From Gammaproteobacteria bacterium (lineage in GTDB: Bacteria; Pseudomonadota; Gammaproteobacteria; Eutrophobiales; Eutrophobiaceae): a DNA stretch of 64,000 bases. The notes beneath the pieces are model-generated. The model was not told the DNA's origin, did not search any database, and saw only the letters and a program-made list of their open reading frames with translations. The stretch spans positions 62,001 to 126,000 of the forward strand of contig QKIY01000002.1 in assembly GCA_003250975.1 (NCBI GenBank), given 5' to 3'. The position numbers and the translations under genes are program-made. Positions 54,334 through 63,345 of this stretch are shown piece by piece (the stretch's first letter is position 1; each line of letters begins with the position of its first letter).

Positions 54334-55305
54334 TTATAGCCTGAGCGGGATAGCTTGGCATGATAAAGCCGCTGTATCTGGCACGACTCCAGTGGCAAGG
54401 CAATCCAGTATCATGGCAGCGGGGTTGGCTTTTATTGATCGATGCAGCCCGGCATAGGCCGTGGTCAACCGCGGATTGATCTCGAGTACCCGCGGCCCCT
54501 CATCCGTTAATATGAAATCAACACCGACATAGCCTTGCAGTCCCTTGATTGCAGAGACAATTTGTCGTGCCAGTACTTCCATATTCTCCCTGTAGCTGTT
54601 TAGACCACTAACAATGACCCCGTTAAGCCTGCCCCTTCCTTTCTCAAATTCAAATAATTGCCGGTTACACGACAGGATGACACATTCTCCATCGTGACAT
54701 AAAAGCGAGAGGCTGGCCGGTATGCCCTGAATATATTCCTGGATAAGATAGCCCGCCTCATCCCGTCCTTGCATGTAGCTCTGAAGTTGTTCTAATTCCT
54801 GAAACAGATAACAATCCTCTCCTCCCACTCCGTCGTCTGGCTTTAGAACGCAACCAGCCACAGGCATTGTCCCGATTTTATCAAGTGCCGGGACACAATT
54901 AATGCCTTGGTCTGATAGATAATTAAGGGTCTTTTTCTTGCTGCCGCAAAGCTCAATAGATTCTGGAGTACAACCGATCAGGATACAGGGAAATTGGCTG
55001 GCTTCCACAGCAAGGTCATAGAGTATATTTCCTGTTTCAGGTGCAATGATCCAGGCGGCATCCGCCGATGCCAGACACTGCTGTCGCATCTGTTGATGAT
55101 CTGCACCTGCGGAGATGAATTCTATTGGAAAAGCGGGTACTTTCGCCCTTTTGTCCAGCATGCAGACGATGTCCTTATAACCGGCCTCGATGAGATCCGA
55201 AAGAAGTGCAGTCAACATCAACTGACCCTCTGCCAGCAATGATGCGGGGATCGTTTTGTCCCGGAAACCACCGCCCGTGATAAACTCATAAACAAAGATT
55301 CGCAT
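54334..55305 (-). CDS. ATP-grasp ligase, MfnD-like (tyramine-glutamate ligase)
   Basis: ATG 55305 gives 323 residues starting MRIFVYEFITGGGF, the family start; a longer frame to 55407 would overlap the divergent HisA-like gene. ATP-grasp features are the K-P-DDGVGGED loop near 165-175 and the metal-binding EINPRLTTAYAG near the end. Homologous MfnD attaches glutamate to tyramine in methanofuran. It leads the MfnD-MfnF-PabB-MfnE operon. Confidence 0.82.
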   Translation of the reverse strand: MRIFVYEFITGGGFRDKTIPASLLAEGQLMLTALLSDLIEAGYKDIVCMLDKRAKVPAFPIEFISAGADHQQMRQQCLASADAAWIIAPETGNILYDLAVEASQFPCILIGCTPESIELCGSKKKTLNYLSDQGINCVPALDKIGTMPVAGCVLKPDDGVGGEDCYLFQELEQLQSYMQGRDEAGYLIQEYIQGIPASLSLLCHDGECVILSCNRQLFEFEKGRGRLNGVIVSGLNSYRENMEVLARQIVSAIKGLQGYVGVDFILTDEGPRVLEINPRLTTAYAGLHRSIKANPAAMILDCLATGVVPDTAALSCQAIPLRL

Positions 55306-55359
55306 TATAGGAAACCTGGAGTCGGTCATCTCTTTACTATTCACGAATTCGATAACGAC

Positions 55360-56061
55360 ATGAACATTATTCCTGTCATAGATATCCTTGATGGCCAAGT
55401 TGTCCATGCTATACGTGGACAGCGCGAAAGATACAAAGCTGTGAAATCAGATTTATGCAATAGCAGTGAACCAGTTGCAATTGTACAGGCTTTTTTGGAG
55501 CTTCATCCTTTTGACAAAATCTATGCCGCTGATTTAAATGCGATTACAAATCGTGGCAACAATACCCCAATCATTAATCACTTGAAAAATACTTTTCCGG
55601 GTATCCGCTTCTGGGTTGATAATGGCGCATCCTGTCAACAGGATATCGAACAACCGGTACTAGATGACACAATCATTGTCCTCGGCAGCGAGACAAATAT
55701 TTCACCCAAGTTACTGAAATCCCTGTATAAAAAGCATCCCGATCTGGCTCTCTCTCTTGATTTCAGGGACGGCCTGTTTCTTGGCGATAGCGCGCTTTGG
55801 GAAACCCCTGAAGTCTGGCCAGACAAGATTATATTAATGAATCTGGATCGTGTTGGGTCAGGTTCAGGTATTCAAAAAGAATTACTTGATTCCGTAATCC
55901 GGAAAAAAAATCCGAAAGAATTATATATTGCTGGGGGGATCCAATCCATGGAGGACCTGACGACCCTCAAACACAGAGGTATTGACGGTGTATTGATGGC
56001 TACTGCATTACACTCGGGTAAGCTAAAAAGTGAGCAGATTAAAGACTTACTCAATACATAA
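55360..56061 (+). CDS. HisA-like protein of the C1 gene island
   Basis: The 233-residue (beta/alpha)8 barrel resembles HisA: catalytic Asp in PVIDILDGQVVHA, a second in LSLDFRDG, and a phosphate loop AGGIQSMED. HisA-like paralogues are found in methanopterin-type islands of methylotrophs, where their function is not established; histidine synthesis is unlikely because no his genes are here. It is divergent from the MfnD gene (54 bases apart) and is followed by a bidirectional terminator. Confidence 0.8.
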   Translation: MNIIPVIDILDGQVVHAIRGQRERYKAVKSDLCNSSEPVAIVQAFLELHPFDKIYAADLNAITNRGNNTPIINHLKNTFPGIRFWVDNGASCQQDIEQPVLDDTIIVLGSETNISPKLLKSLYKKHPDLALSLDFRDGLFLGDSALWETPEVWPDKIILMNLDRVGSGSGIQKELLDSVIRKKNPKELYIAGGIQSMEDLTTLKHRGIDGVLMATALHSGKLKSEQIKDLLNT

Positions 56062-56088
56062 AAAATGCCCCGCCAAGCGGGGCATTAT
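56060..56088. terminator. Bidirectional terminator between the HisA-like and fae genes
   Basis: The stem ATGCCCCGC (56065-56073) / GCGGGGCAT (56077-56085) is flanked by an A-run on the left and T-rich bases on the right. It serves the convergent HisA-like (plus) and fae (minus) transcripts. Confidence 0.85.
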
Positions 56089-56142
56089 CATAGCAAGGGC
56101 TGAAATTAATTCAGCCAGACCGCATATAGCTTCTTTTTTTTA

Positions 56143-56655
56143 TTAACTATGTGCCTGGAAAGGATGATCAGCTGATCCTTTCTTGGCAACTACTTCAGCT
56201 GCCTTGGGCTCACGAGCAACAGCACGCTTTATAGACTCTTTGGTAGCCTGGTAGTTGTAATCCTGGATCTTGTCGTTGTCTTCAGCCAGCCAGTGAATGA
56301 AGACACCAACGCAAACAAAGATGTCATCAGCTTCGTTAGCCGGGATAGTGCCATCTTCAACACAATCCATCACAGCCATGGCAACCGCGCGCTGTGCAGG
56401 ACCAAACATCTGAACAGCCTGGGTTGCGCCTTTAATGGTTACCTTGTTAAACAGGATCGTGCTTGGTTTACATGCCAGATTAGGAGCAACAACAGCCAGT
56501 AATGTGCTGAATCCATCCTTGTTGTTTGTCAATGCATTACAGAAAGCCGCTTCGACAGCACTGCCACGGGGCCCCATAATCAAGTCGATGTGAGCAACTT
56601 CGTTCCCATCACCAACCAAAGATTCACCAACCAATACTCTATCTATGACTGCCAT
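56143..56655 (-). CDS. fae: Formaldehyde-activating enzyme
   Basis: From ATG 56655, after a strong GGAGGAG site, the product has 170 residues and matches Fae of methylotrophs almost throughout: [12 protein letters not shown] with the general-base histidine (His22 here), [41 protein letters not shown] and a VGVFIHW segment. Fae condenses formaldehyde with H4MPT. An in-frame upstream ATG at 56706 (17 extra residues) also has an AGGAA site. Last gene of the mtdB-mch-fae run. Confidence 0.96.
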   Translation of the reverse strand: MAVIDRVLVGESLVGDGNEVAHIDLIMGPRGSAVEAAFCNALTNNKDGFSTLLAVVAPNLACKPSTILFNKVTIKGATQAVQMFGPAQRAVAMAVMDCVEDGTIPANEADDIFVCVGVFIHWLAEDNDKIQDYNYQATKESIKRAVAREPKAAEVVAKKGSADHPFQAHS

Positions 56656-56798
56656 CTTATTATCTCCTCCAGTTAGAAAGCCAAATAATTTGCTGAAAAT
56701 TGACATTGCTGCTTTCCTTTGTTTTTGAAAGTAAATTTATAAGGTTTACCCCTTATTACCCTTGCGGCATACAGAAGAAAGTCCTCTATGCCTGCAAT

Positions 56799-57662
56799 TC
56801 ACTCTTCACCCAATTTATAAACCAGAATACTTGCAGCTGTCAGGTCTGCACTGGTGCCCGGGTTGATGTTCGCGTTTTTGAGTTCCTTGTCAAATTCCAG
56901 GAGGATTGAAAAGGCATCCTCTGGGTTATTTTTGTTTTCAAACAGATTAAATACCTTATTAGCCCTGGCTTTTATCTGTTCAGCAAGCTTGTTTCCGTAT
57001 TTGCGGGCTATATGTGAATCCGTCATAGATGACAGGAAATTCATATAACAAGCTACAGCCGCCCATTCTACACTATTCCATCGATCAGTGAATCTTTTTA
57101 ATGTATTAAAACCTAAGATAAAGATGTCACTAAACAATGTAACATATTGTTTTGCAATATTATCTCTGTCCATAGCAGCCTCCATCGCTTCCTGCAGGCT
57201 GCAGCGGGGATATAAATGTACGTCATAATTATCACTATGTCCAAGTCCGCCGGGATTGGCCTCACAAATTGCCTGAAAAACCATCGCAACATCACTTTTT
57301 GTCGAATTTTTAACCACTGATCCGAGCCTGTTTTGTATTGTGTCCAGATCCCCGCGCGATTCCTTTGCTTCTGCGGCCATGACGATGGGTGCAAATAGCA
57401 GGATCATGCCCAGGTTCGTGTTACAGCCGATTGCTGCCCGGGTAATTTTGACAGATTCCAGAATTCGTTTTCCCAGCGGCGATGTGCGTCTGCACAAAAT
57501 GGGGGTCACCAATTCGGCACTCTTGATGAAATCTTCGACCCTCATGTCGTGTCCTTCAGAATAGCGACTTACATTACCAGGCTTTAAGGCATGAACTTCT
57601 GTTGTGAAACTTGAATAGACGAGCTCTTCCAGCTCGCCCTGGCTGTACGACTGCAGGCTCAT
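56799..57662 (-). CDS. CitG/MdcB-like protein of the H4MPT island
   Basis: The 287-residue protein belongs to the triphosphoribosyl-dephospho-CoA synthase (CitG/MdcB) superfamily: TEVHALKPGNVSRYSEGHDM near the N-terminus, AAIGCNTNLGMILLFAP and ANPGGLGHSDNYDV. In C1 islands of methylotrophs a CitG-like gene recurs with unproven function in cofactor synthesis. It abuts the RimK-like gene (57662/57663) and precedes fae by 143 bases. Citrate lyase genes are absent, so the classical role is unlikely. Confidence 0.78.
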   Translation of the reverse strand: MSLQSYSQGELEELVYSSFTTEVHALKPGNVSRYSEGHDMRVEDFIKSAELVTPILCRRTSPLGKRILESVKITRAAIGCNTNLGMILLFAPIVMAAEAKESRGDLDTIQNRLGSVVKNSTKSDVAMVFQAICEANPGGLGHSDNYDVHLYPRCSLQEAMEAAMDRDNIAKQYVTLFSDIFILGFNTLKRFTDRWNSVEWAAVACYMNFLSSMTDSHIARKYGNKLAEQIKARANKVFNLFENKNNPEDAFSILLEFDKELKNANINPGTSADLTAASILVYKLGEE

Positions 57663-58586
57663 TCAGGACTGCGATGTGAGCGGCTGGGAACCTGCAATCT
57701 TACTGACAAAATCGTCAATGATTCTCGCTGCCAGGTTAAAGTCCGTGACTGACTGCAGTCCCCACCAGGCCGGGATGCTATTGACTTCTATGATCTGGAG
57801 CTTACCGTCTTTATCCACAATTAGATCGACCCCCGCATAATTAATATCAACGGCCCTGACGGCCGCTTCCGCCAGTTCAGTGAGTGGCTTGTCCAGTGGC
57901 AGGTTTTCGCAACGAGCACCTTGGGCCCGGTTGGTAATCCAGCTGTTGCCGTGCCGGTGCATTGCGGCGATTGACTGGCCGTCGATAACGAACACTCTGA
58001 TATCTGACCACTCCGATTTGCTGCGTTCTACAAATGACTGCAGATAATAGACCCCTGCAAATTTTTCATCATGCACCAATGGCGTATCCTTACTGACACG
58101 GTGGATACCCAGCCCCTGAGACCCAAACAGGGGTTTCATGACCAGGGAACGGCCCGAGGCTATTTCACTATTACAGAGTGACTGTGCTTCGGCAATGGAC
58201 TCAAATACCCAGGTACTGGGCGTGGGCAAACCGGCCTGTTTGAGCAACAGTGTGGTCATGGCCTTGTCAACGGTCCGTTCAATGGAACGTGGTTCGTTAT
58301 AGACCACGATGCCCATATACGAAAGGGCATGCAGGATATCCAACCGCAATATCACCTGCTCTAGCGTACCCCCTGGGACCCCCCTAACGAAAACACCGAT
58401 CGGATAATAGTCCTCAAAACCGGGCATACTGACCGGCCTGCCGGAATCTTCGAATCTGAACTGACATTCTGTCAGAGAAACATAGCGGGCACCCAAGCCA
58501 TGCTGGGCCAAGGCGTTGACCAACTCCCGACCATGCCAGCCCGGGTCGTCGGTGATTATGGCTATTTGCGGGCCAAGGTTAGCCAC
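57663..58586 (-). CDS. RimK-family ATP-grasp ligase
   Basis: The 307-residue protein has the RimK ATP-grasp fold: [15 protein letters not shown] as the nucleotide loop, a DIRVFVID segment and metal-binding [10 protein letters not shown] near the end. Family members add glutamate residues to small molecules or proteins; MptN and CofF, which extend the glutamate tail of methanopterin and F420, are relatives. In this island it is a candidate for tail addition to methanopterin or methanofuran. Its start overlaps the mch stop by 8 bases. Confidence 0.8.
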   Translation of the reverse strand: MANLGPQIAIITDDPGWHGRELVNALAQHGLGARYVSLTECQFRFEDSGRPVSMPGFEDYYPIGVFVRGVPGGTLEQVILRLDILHALSYMGIVVYNEPRSIERTVDKAMTTLLLKQAGLPTPSTWVFESIAEAQSLCNSEIASGRSLVMKPLFGSQGLGIHRVSKDTPLVHDEKFAGVYYLQSFVERSKSEWSDIRVFVIDGQSIAAMHRHGNSWITNRAQGARCENLPLDKPLTELAEAAVRAVDINYAGVDLIVDKDGKLQIIEVNSIPAWWGLQSVTDFNLAARIIDDFVSKIAGSQPLTSQS

Positions 58587-59562
58587 ATTTATGACTGAAC
58601 GATTTATTCAGCAAGGCTTTGTCAATCTTGCCGGCATGGAATGAATTACCAGTTTTCAGCGAGGAAACTGTCACCCGGGCAGGACTGAACAACATGGGGT
58701 CAATCTTATAGAAATCGTAACCCACATCCTTAAAGACATTGCCGAAAGGTTTACCATAATCACCGGAGGCGCTGCTGGGCAATTTATTCGCCAATTCCTC
58801 GGCATCATTATCGTCCGCATTGATAAACAGGTGGACCTGTCCGGCAAACAGAATAGCATCGTTGGTACGGCTCATGGCCGTCATGAAGTCCTTTGAGGGG
58901 GGGCAGATCGGTGCACTGCCGGCCCCATCCACAACATCCTCCAACGGGAAGTGAAGGGCATGGACCTTGTGCAAGGCAGTTTCCAGCACCCTGGCTACCA
59001 CCTGTACTGAACCCGCCAGGCTGGATGTTGGGGTCATGATCAGGGTCAGCTTATCCGCCGCTAGACCACACATCTCGCTGATCTTGTCGGCAATCTCGAC
59101 CGGTGGTAGGGTGTCGGCCTCGATAACCAGGCAGGCAGCATCGGCCTTATCCCGGTAATTCAATTCATCAAATAGTTCCTCTTTGCTGCCAATGGCGCGT
59201 CCCGGTCCTGATCCGAGGGCATTAAAGGCCCCCTTGCCTTCGCCATGTGACAGGCTCCAGCCGGCATATTGGCTGGCCAGACAGGCGATGACCGGATTTG
59301 AGGTATGTATGTCCACATGCCATGACCAGTTTTCAAAATTGGTGGAGGCACGGAGTTTGACTATCCCAAGCCCACCCAGGCATATCTCCGAGATATGCCT
59401 GCCAGCTTCCAGTCCACCGGGGGCCTTGATGCCGGCATCCACCACCGTGGTGCCATTGGGCAGTTTGCTGACAGCCACTCTCAGGGGAACGGCGTTTTCA
59501 ATTAATGAGCTAACCAGTGATTTGCTGAGAGTATTGACACTCGGAAAATTATTATTTGGCAT
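58579..59562 (-). CDS. mch: Methenyl-H4MPT cyclohydrolase
   Basis: The 327-residue protein matches Mch along its length: [21 protein letters not shown] near 44-64, [22 protein letters not shown] near 82-103, and the ALGSGPGRA loop near 115-123. It converts methenyl-H4MPT to formyl-H4MPT and is a trimeric cytosolic enzyme. Forms part of the RFAP synthase-mtdB-ATP-grasp-mch-rimK-like-citG-like-fae run, with tight spacing to the next gene. Confidence 0.95.
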   Translation of the reverse strand: MPNNNFPSVNTLSKSLVSSLIENAVPLRVAVSKLPNGTTVVDAGIKAPGGLEAGRHISEICLGGLGIVKLRASTNFENWSWHVDIHTSNPVIACLASQYAGWSLSHGEGKGAFNALGSGPGRAIGSKEELFDELNYRDKADAACLVIEADTLPPVEIADKISEMCGLAADKLTLIMTPTSSLAGSVQVVARVLETALHKVHALHFPLEDVVDGAGSAPICPPSKDFMTAMSRTNDAILFAGQVHLFINADDNDAEELANKLPSSASGDYGKPFGNVFKDVGYDFYKIDPMLFSPARVTVSSLKTGNSFHAGKIDKALLNKSFSHKCG

Positions 59563-59601
59563 CGTCAGGGATCCTTTTATATTTTTATATTCTTATTTTA
59601 T

Positions 59602-60726
59602 TTACGCAGCTAACTTATCCATCCCCATTAGCTGCCGCAGGGATGTCAGCCTGTTGTGTAACAATTGATTAATCTCGGCCCGCGTCCCTGCCTGTGCCTG
59701 AATAGAGCAAACAGGCTCTCCCGCCTCAATAATTCGACCATTGACCGGCCTGTCACAGGCCCAGTCAGGCCAGTCCACTTCCGGCATTATAAACGACTTG
59801 TCCGCATAGATAATCCGGTATGCCCTAAACGGCTTCTCCGTTACTATGACAGGCACCAGTCGCCCCTGGCAGGCCTGCAGATGGGCGTAAAACAGGCTGG
59901 TATCAATCTCATGCAACTCGAATGTCGCGGTGGGCCGGGGATTCAATTCGAGCAAAAACCATGACCCGCTTTCGGTTAGCGCCATGTCCAGCCCACAGAG
60001 CCCTTTCAGTCCCAATGCTTTGGTCAGCGACATGACCGCCTCTTGCAAGCTTTGCACTAATGACTCGGGCGCCCGAGGCACTGTGACAGCACCCGCATAC
60101 CGGTAATTCCCCTTTTCAGGGGCAACAGACCAGATCTCATTCAGGCCAATGATAATTGCAGAGTGACCGTCTGCCAGGAATACAACAGAATGGATGACCC
60201 CATTTATTTTCTCTTGCAGATAGTCATCATCTGCAACCGGATCTCCATTGGAATAATGACGCAGGTGTCCGCCACCACAGCCACCTTTTTTCTTCAGCAG
60301 CCACTCCCCTCTTCGTTGAGGACCTTTCAGCGCGATTTCGGGGGTCGGGATCCCCAGCTTTTCCAGCATGGTGGCAAAATTTTCAGGGTCCTTGCAGGTA
60401 CGTACAGTCTCCCGTGAGTTGCCCCACAAGGACCAATGCCGGGAGATAAAGTCATAAACTTCTGCATCGCCTGTTTCAAGCCCACTACCTGTTACCACGC
60501 CACTAATTGGCAGGCGTGTACACTCGGCCATGCACTGCAAGAGGCTCGAAGACTTGAAAGAACCATCGGGATGGCTTTTGGCCTGTACGGTCTTGAGTGC
60601 TACCGTACGGGTATCCTGGTCGGCGAAATAATCGATTGTGTAAACTTGTAGCCCTGCCCTAGCTGCTGATACAGTCAGGGCCCGGGCAGACTGGGAAATA
60701 ATCAGGCAGTGACTATTTCGCGGCAT
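59602..60726 (-). CDS. ATP-grasp protein of the H4MPT island
   Basis: From ATG 60726 (14-base overlap with mtdB) the product has 374 residues. ATP-grasp motifs are visible (LLKKKGGCGGGHLR near 155-168 and LLELNPRPTATFELHE near 258-273). The N-terminal part is a Rossmann-like domain (LIISQSARALTVSAARAG). It corresponds to the ATP-grasp genes regularly present in H4MPT islands, needed for the C1 pathway but biochemically undefined. A start 10 codons upstream is possible. Confidence 0.82.
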   Translation of the reverse strand: MPRNSHCLIISQSARALTVSAARAGLQVYTIDYFADQDTRTVALKTVQAKSHPDGSFKSSSLLQCMAECTRLPISGVVTGSGLETGDAEVYDFISRHWSLWGNSRETVRTCKDPENFATMLEKLGIPTPEIALKGPQRRGEWLLKKKGGCGGGHLRHYSNGDPVADDDYLQEKINGVIHSVVFLADGHSAIIIGLNEIWSVAPEKGNYRYAGAVTVPRAPESLVQSLQEAVMSLTKALGLKGLCGLDMALTESGSWFLLELNPRPTATFELHEIDTSLFYAHLQACQGRLVPVIVTEKPFRAYRIIYADKSFIMPEVDWPDWACDRPVNGRIIEAGEPVCSIQAQAGTRAEINQLLHNRLTSLRQLMGMDKLAA

Positions 60727-61618
60727 ACTCTCTGGCTGATTCGAACGCCCTTTCATGGTCCAGATAGAGTGGCTTGTCGGTCGTCTTCATCAGCTCAAAC
60801 ATATGGTAATGGACCTTGTATTTCACATTACCAATGGCCAGTGCTCCAATACCCAGTGCCTTCTGGGGGGTGTCTTCCAGGACCTTGCCCATATCATGGA
60901 CATCAACACCCTCTATACCCAGCGGCGGCACGGCGTTCACATCTGCCGCTATCTGAAGCCTTTTGCCGGCTTTCAGATGTGCTTTCGACATAACCTGTAT
61001 ACCTGCTTTTGCCGCACCGACTACTACATCAGAGATCTCCATCATCTTCAGAATGGCTTTATCGGAGCTGAAATCCTCACCCTGCATATTGGTGCTGAAA
61101 CGCTTGTTATATTCATTGGCGACCTCGTCGCCCACTTTCTTACCCCGGTGAGAGGCCAGAAAGACATTGGCTCCGCAGTTGGCCAAAAGAATTCCGGCAC
61201 AGACTCCCACAGGCCCGGTGCCACCGAGGATATGGACATTCTTATTCTCAAGACTGTCACCGGTCTTCTTTTTCAACTGAGCTTCAACACAGGCGACCAA
61301 GGCAGCAGCTGTTGTGATCGCACCACTGGGATCGGCAAATACCGATACCTCAAATGGCGGGACCATGGCAACCTTGGCCCGTTGCAGCATATCCATGGCA
61401 AGACCAAATTCCCTGCCGCCGATAAAAATACCGGTGCGCTTAACGCCGGTGGGTCCCCTGGAGAAAATAGTATCCTGTGTCATGGCATGAATATCTTCTA
61501 GACTCACATTGTCATAAGGTATGACGCCATCAAATTCAGCTTCATAGGCCATATTGACATCAAACGGACTGACATTCTCGGTCGGATTAAACATATGAAG
61601 TAAATACGGATTTTTCAT
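60713..61618 (-). CDS. mtdB: Methylene-H4MPT dehydrogenase
   Basis: The 301-residue NAD(P)-dependent enzyme matches MtdB: the FSRGPTGVKRTGIFIGGRE segment near 53-71 and the Rossmann loop HILGGTGPVGVCAGILLA near 139-156. It oxidises methylene-H4MPT to methenyl-H4MPT in the cytosol. It is the second gene of the minus-strand run after RFAP synthase (43 bases). MtdB is favoured over MtdA from the context with Fae and Mch. Confidence 0.93.
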   Translation of the reverse strand: MKNPYLLHMFNPTENVSPFDVNMAYEAEFDGVIPYDNVSLEDIHAMTQDTIFSRGPTGVKRTGIFIGGREFGLAMDMLQRAKVAMVPPFEVSVFADPSGAITTAAALVACVEAQLKKKTGDSLENKNVHILGGTGPVGVCAGILLANCGANVFLASHRGKKVGDEVANEYNKRFSTNMQGEDFSSDKAILKMMEISDVVVGAAKAGIQVMSKAHLKAGKRLQIAADVNAVPPLGIEGVDVHDMGKVLEDTPQKALGIGALAIGNVKYKVHYHMFELMKTTDKPLYLDHERAFESAREYAAK

Positions 61619-61661
61619 TGTGACTGGTTTCCTACTGTATGATTGTAATTATTATTTCTTA

Positions 61662-62684
61662 TTATTTGTGTATAAGAAATTGCCTGCTTCCAGCAACATC
61701 CTCTGCCGAGATTTCAGCTTTCTGATTACGTGCACGGCAGACCTTGAAGGATAAACTGGATTCATACTGCCACTCTTCACGTGCCTTTTTCAAGGCCTGA
61801 TAGGCCTTGGTTTCATTCGGGAAAAGGGCAAATCCGGTGGGTCCCCATGAGCTCTGCCCAATCCCCGTCGCACCCTGCTCAGATAACCAGGGTAAAACCT
61901 CCGCGACCCGGGGGCTATAATAGCGGCCACCTTGTGCGGCTGCGAAATGATCCCCCACATGGCACTGGATCTCGGAAATGGCGCTACCAAACAACTTGCA
62001 ATTACCTTCCGCCAGCGCGGGCAAGAGCTGCATCAGCGTCAACCGGCACATCTGGGCCGAGCGGTCCTCAGACATCGGCGGCAGCTCCCTAAAGGCCCGG
62101 GTTTCCGACGAGCCATGCATCCCCTGACGGCCTGAATCAAATATCAACAAGATTCGCCAGGAATCAGGAAAATGCAGACGACAGATGACGGGCGGCACAT
62201 CGGTGTCCGAACCACGGCCACCATCCACCAAAAAGCCCCCCGAGAGAAAGGCTCCGATACCGATCCCGGATCGGGCCCCGCGTCCCATCAGCTTGGCGAT
62301 TTCCTGGAGCGAGATGGTCTTTCCATAAAGCCTAGAAATGGCACTGCCCACGGCTAGTGATAACTGCGTACCTGAACCCAGTCCTGCGTGCTCAGGGATG
62401 GCTTCGTGAATATTTATCTCCGCACCCTTGCTGATATTGAGATGCTGCAGGATCCGCCCCGCATAGACACTCGCACGGTGACTGGAAGGGCCATGGATAA
62501 TGACATCCCCGGAGGTTTTCGCCGATATGTGGGTATATATCTCCTCCAGACATAGACCCAGACTACCGAAACTACGACCCAGACCGCCATGCATGTCGAT
62601 AAAGCCCAGATGCAGGCGTCCCGGAGCCTTGATATGGATGATATTTTGAGTATCTGACTGGTTGGATTGTGGTTGTTTTGCCAC
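61662..62684 (-). CDS. RFAP synthase (methanopterin synthesis)
   Basis: The 340-residue GHMP-kinase-fold protein starts at GTG 62684. The motif PEHAGLGSGTQLSLAVG is near 97-113, and the N-terminus HIKAPGRLHLGFIDMHG is typical of beta-ribofuranosylaminobenzene 5'-phosphate synthase. It joins p-aminobenzoate to phosphoribosyl pyrophosphate with loss of CO2, the first dedicated methanopterin step; PabB is encoded at 52-53 kb. It leads the run mtdB-mch-fae. Confidence 0.9.
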   Translation of the reverse strand: MAKQPQSNQSDTQNIIHIKAPGRLHLGFIDMHGGLGRSFGSLGLCLEEIYTHISAKTSGDVIIHGPSSHRASVYAGRILQHLNISKGAEINIHEAIPEHAGLGSGTQLSLAVGSAISRLYGKTISLQEIAKLMGRGARSGIGIGAFLSGGFLVDGGRGSDTDVPPVICRLHFPDSWRILLIFDSGRQGMHGSSETRAFRELPPMSEDRSAQMCRLTLMQLLPALAEGNCKLFGSAISEIQCHVGDHFAAAQGGRYYSPRVAEVLPWLSEQGATGIGQSSWGPTGFALFPNETKAYQALKKAREEWQYESSLSFKVCRARNQKAEISAEDVAGSRQFLIHK

Positions 62685-62853
62685 GGCTAAATACCCAATA
62701 AGTCGACAAATTCAGGGCGCAAGCTGATCAACCAATTATCATACTGCATGAACGGGAATTGAGATATACCACAGGGTTTATTGCACCACAACATTAGATT
62801 TTTTTGCCGTTTCCGGAGACATGCAGTTGAGTCGTGCTGTATACTTAAATTAG

Positions 62854-62870
62854 CACAAGACAATATTGTG
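62854..62870. promoter_or_regulatory. Inverted repeat between RFAP synthase and FmdD genes
   Basis: CACAA-N7-TTGTG (62854-62858, 62866-62870) lies in the divergent region between two C1 operons. It may be an operator for one or both; no regulator gene is adjacent. A clear sigma-70 promoter is not identified. Confidence 0.4.
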
Positions 62871-62955
62871 TTGATAAAAATTTGGCGCAGGCATTTTTTT
62901 ACCACCATTGTTGTCATGAGTATCCCATAACTATCCTGAGGAAGATAGCGTATTC

Positions 62956-63309
62956 ATGGCTAAGTCCGAATCGATGATATTAATCCCGGGTCGTACCAGT
63001 AAGCAGGGGACGTCGCTCAATAAAGGCAAGCTCAAGGATGAATACATTGAGGTGTCCACCACTGTTGAGATGAACCTGGATGATATGACCAGATTGAAAC
63101 TGCAAGAGGGAGACCAGGTCAGGCTCAGCAATGAGATTGGAAGTACGGTTGTCCGTTGCAAGGGCCGTAAACCGGAAGACCTGCCAGCAGGGATCCTGTT
63201 TATAGCTTATGGTCCTCCATCAAGCCAGTTGATGGGCAGTGATACTGCCGGCAGTGGCATGCCCCTTTCCAAGCACATGCGGGTCTCAGTAGAAAAGGTA
63301 TCCGCATGA
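62956..63309 (+). CDS. Formylmethanofuran dehydrogenase subunit D-like
   Basis: The 117-residue protein is a stand-alone molybdopterin dinucleotide binding domain of the FwdD/FmdD type: LIPGRTSKQG near the N-terminus, LKLQEGDQVRLSNEIG in the middle, and the GP..SQLMGSDTAGSGMPLSKHM segment. In archaeal FMD this subunit completes the pterin site of the B subunit. It lies 36 bases before the B-subunit gene and diverges from RFAP synthase. Confidence 0.88.
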   Translation: MAKSESMILIPGRTSKQGTSLNKGKLKDEYIEVSTTVEMNLDDMTRLKLQEGDQVRLSNEIGSTVVRCKGRKPEDLPAGILFIAYGPPSSQLMGSDTAGSGMPLSKHMRVSVEKVSA

Positions 63310-63345
63310 TCGTTCTCAACCGAAACATCCGGACGGAAATGCAAA

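Noticed and set aside
56143-56706. Using ATG 56706 as the fae start
   Set aside because: The canonical Fae N-terminus begins at 56655 with a stronger ribosome binding site, so the shorter form is annotated and the extension is listed as a finding.
60755-61501. 248-codon plus-strand frame
   Set aside because: Antisense to mtdB, which is well supported; the translated sequence shows no family features.
62687-62917. 76-codon minus-strand frame upstream of RFAP synthase
   Set aside because: No ribosome binding site or recognisable product; it lies over the shared control region of two operons.
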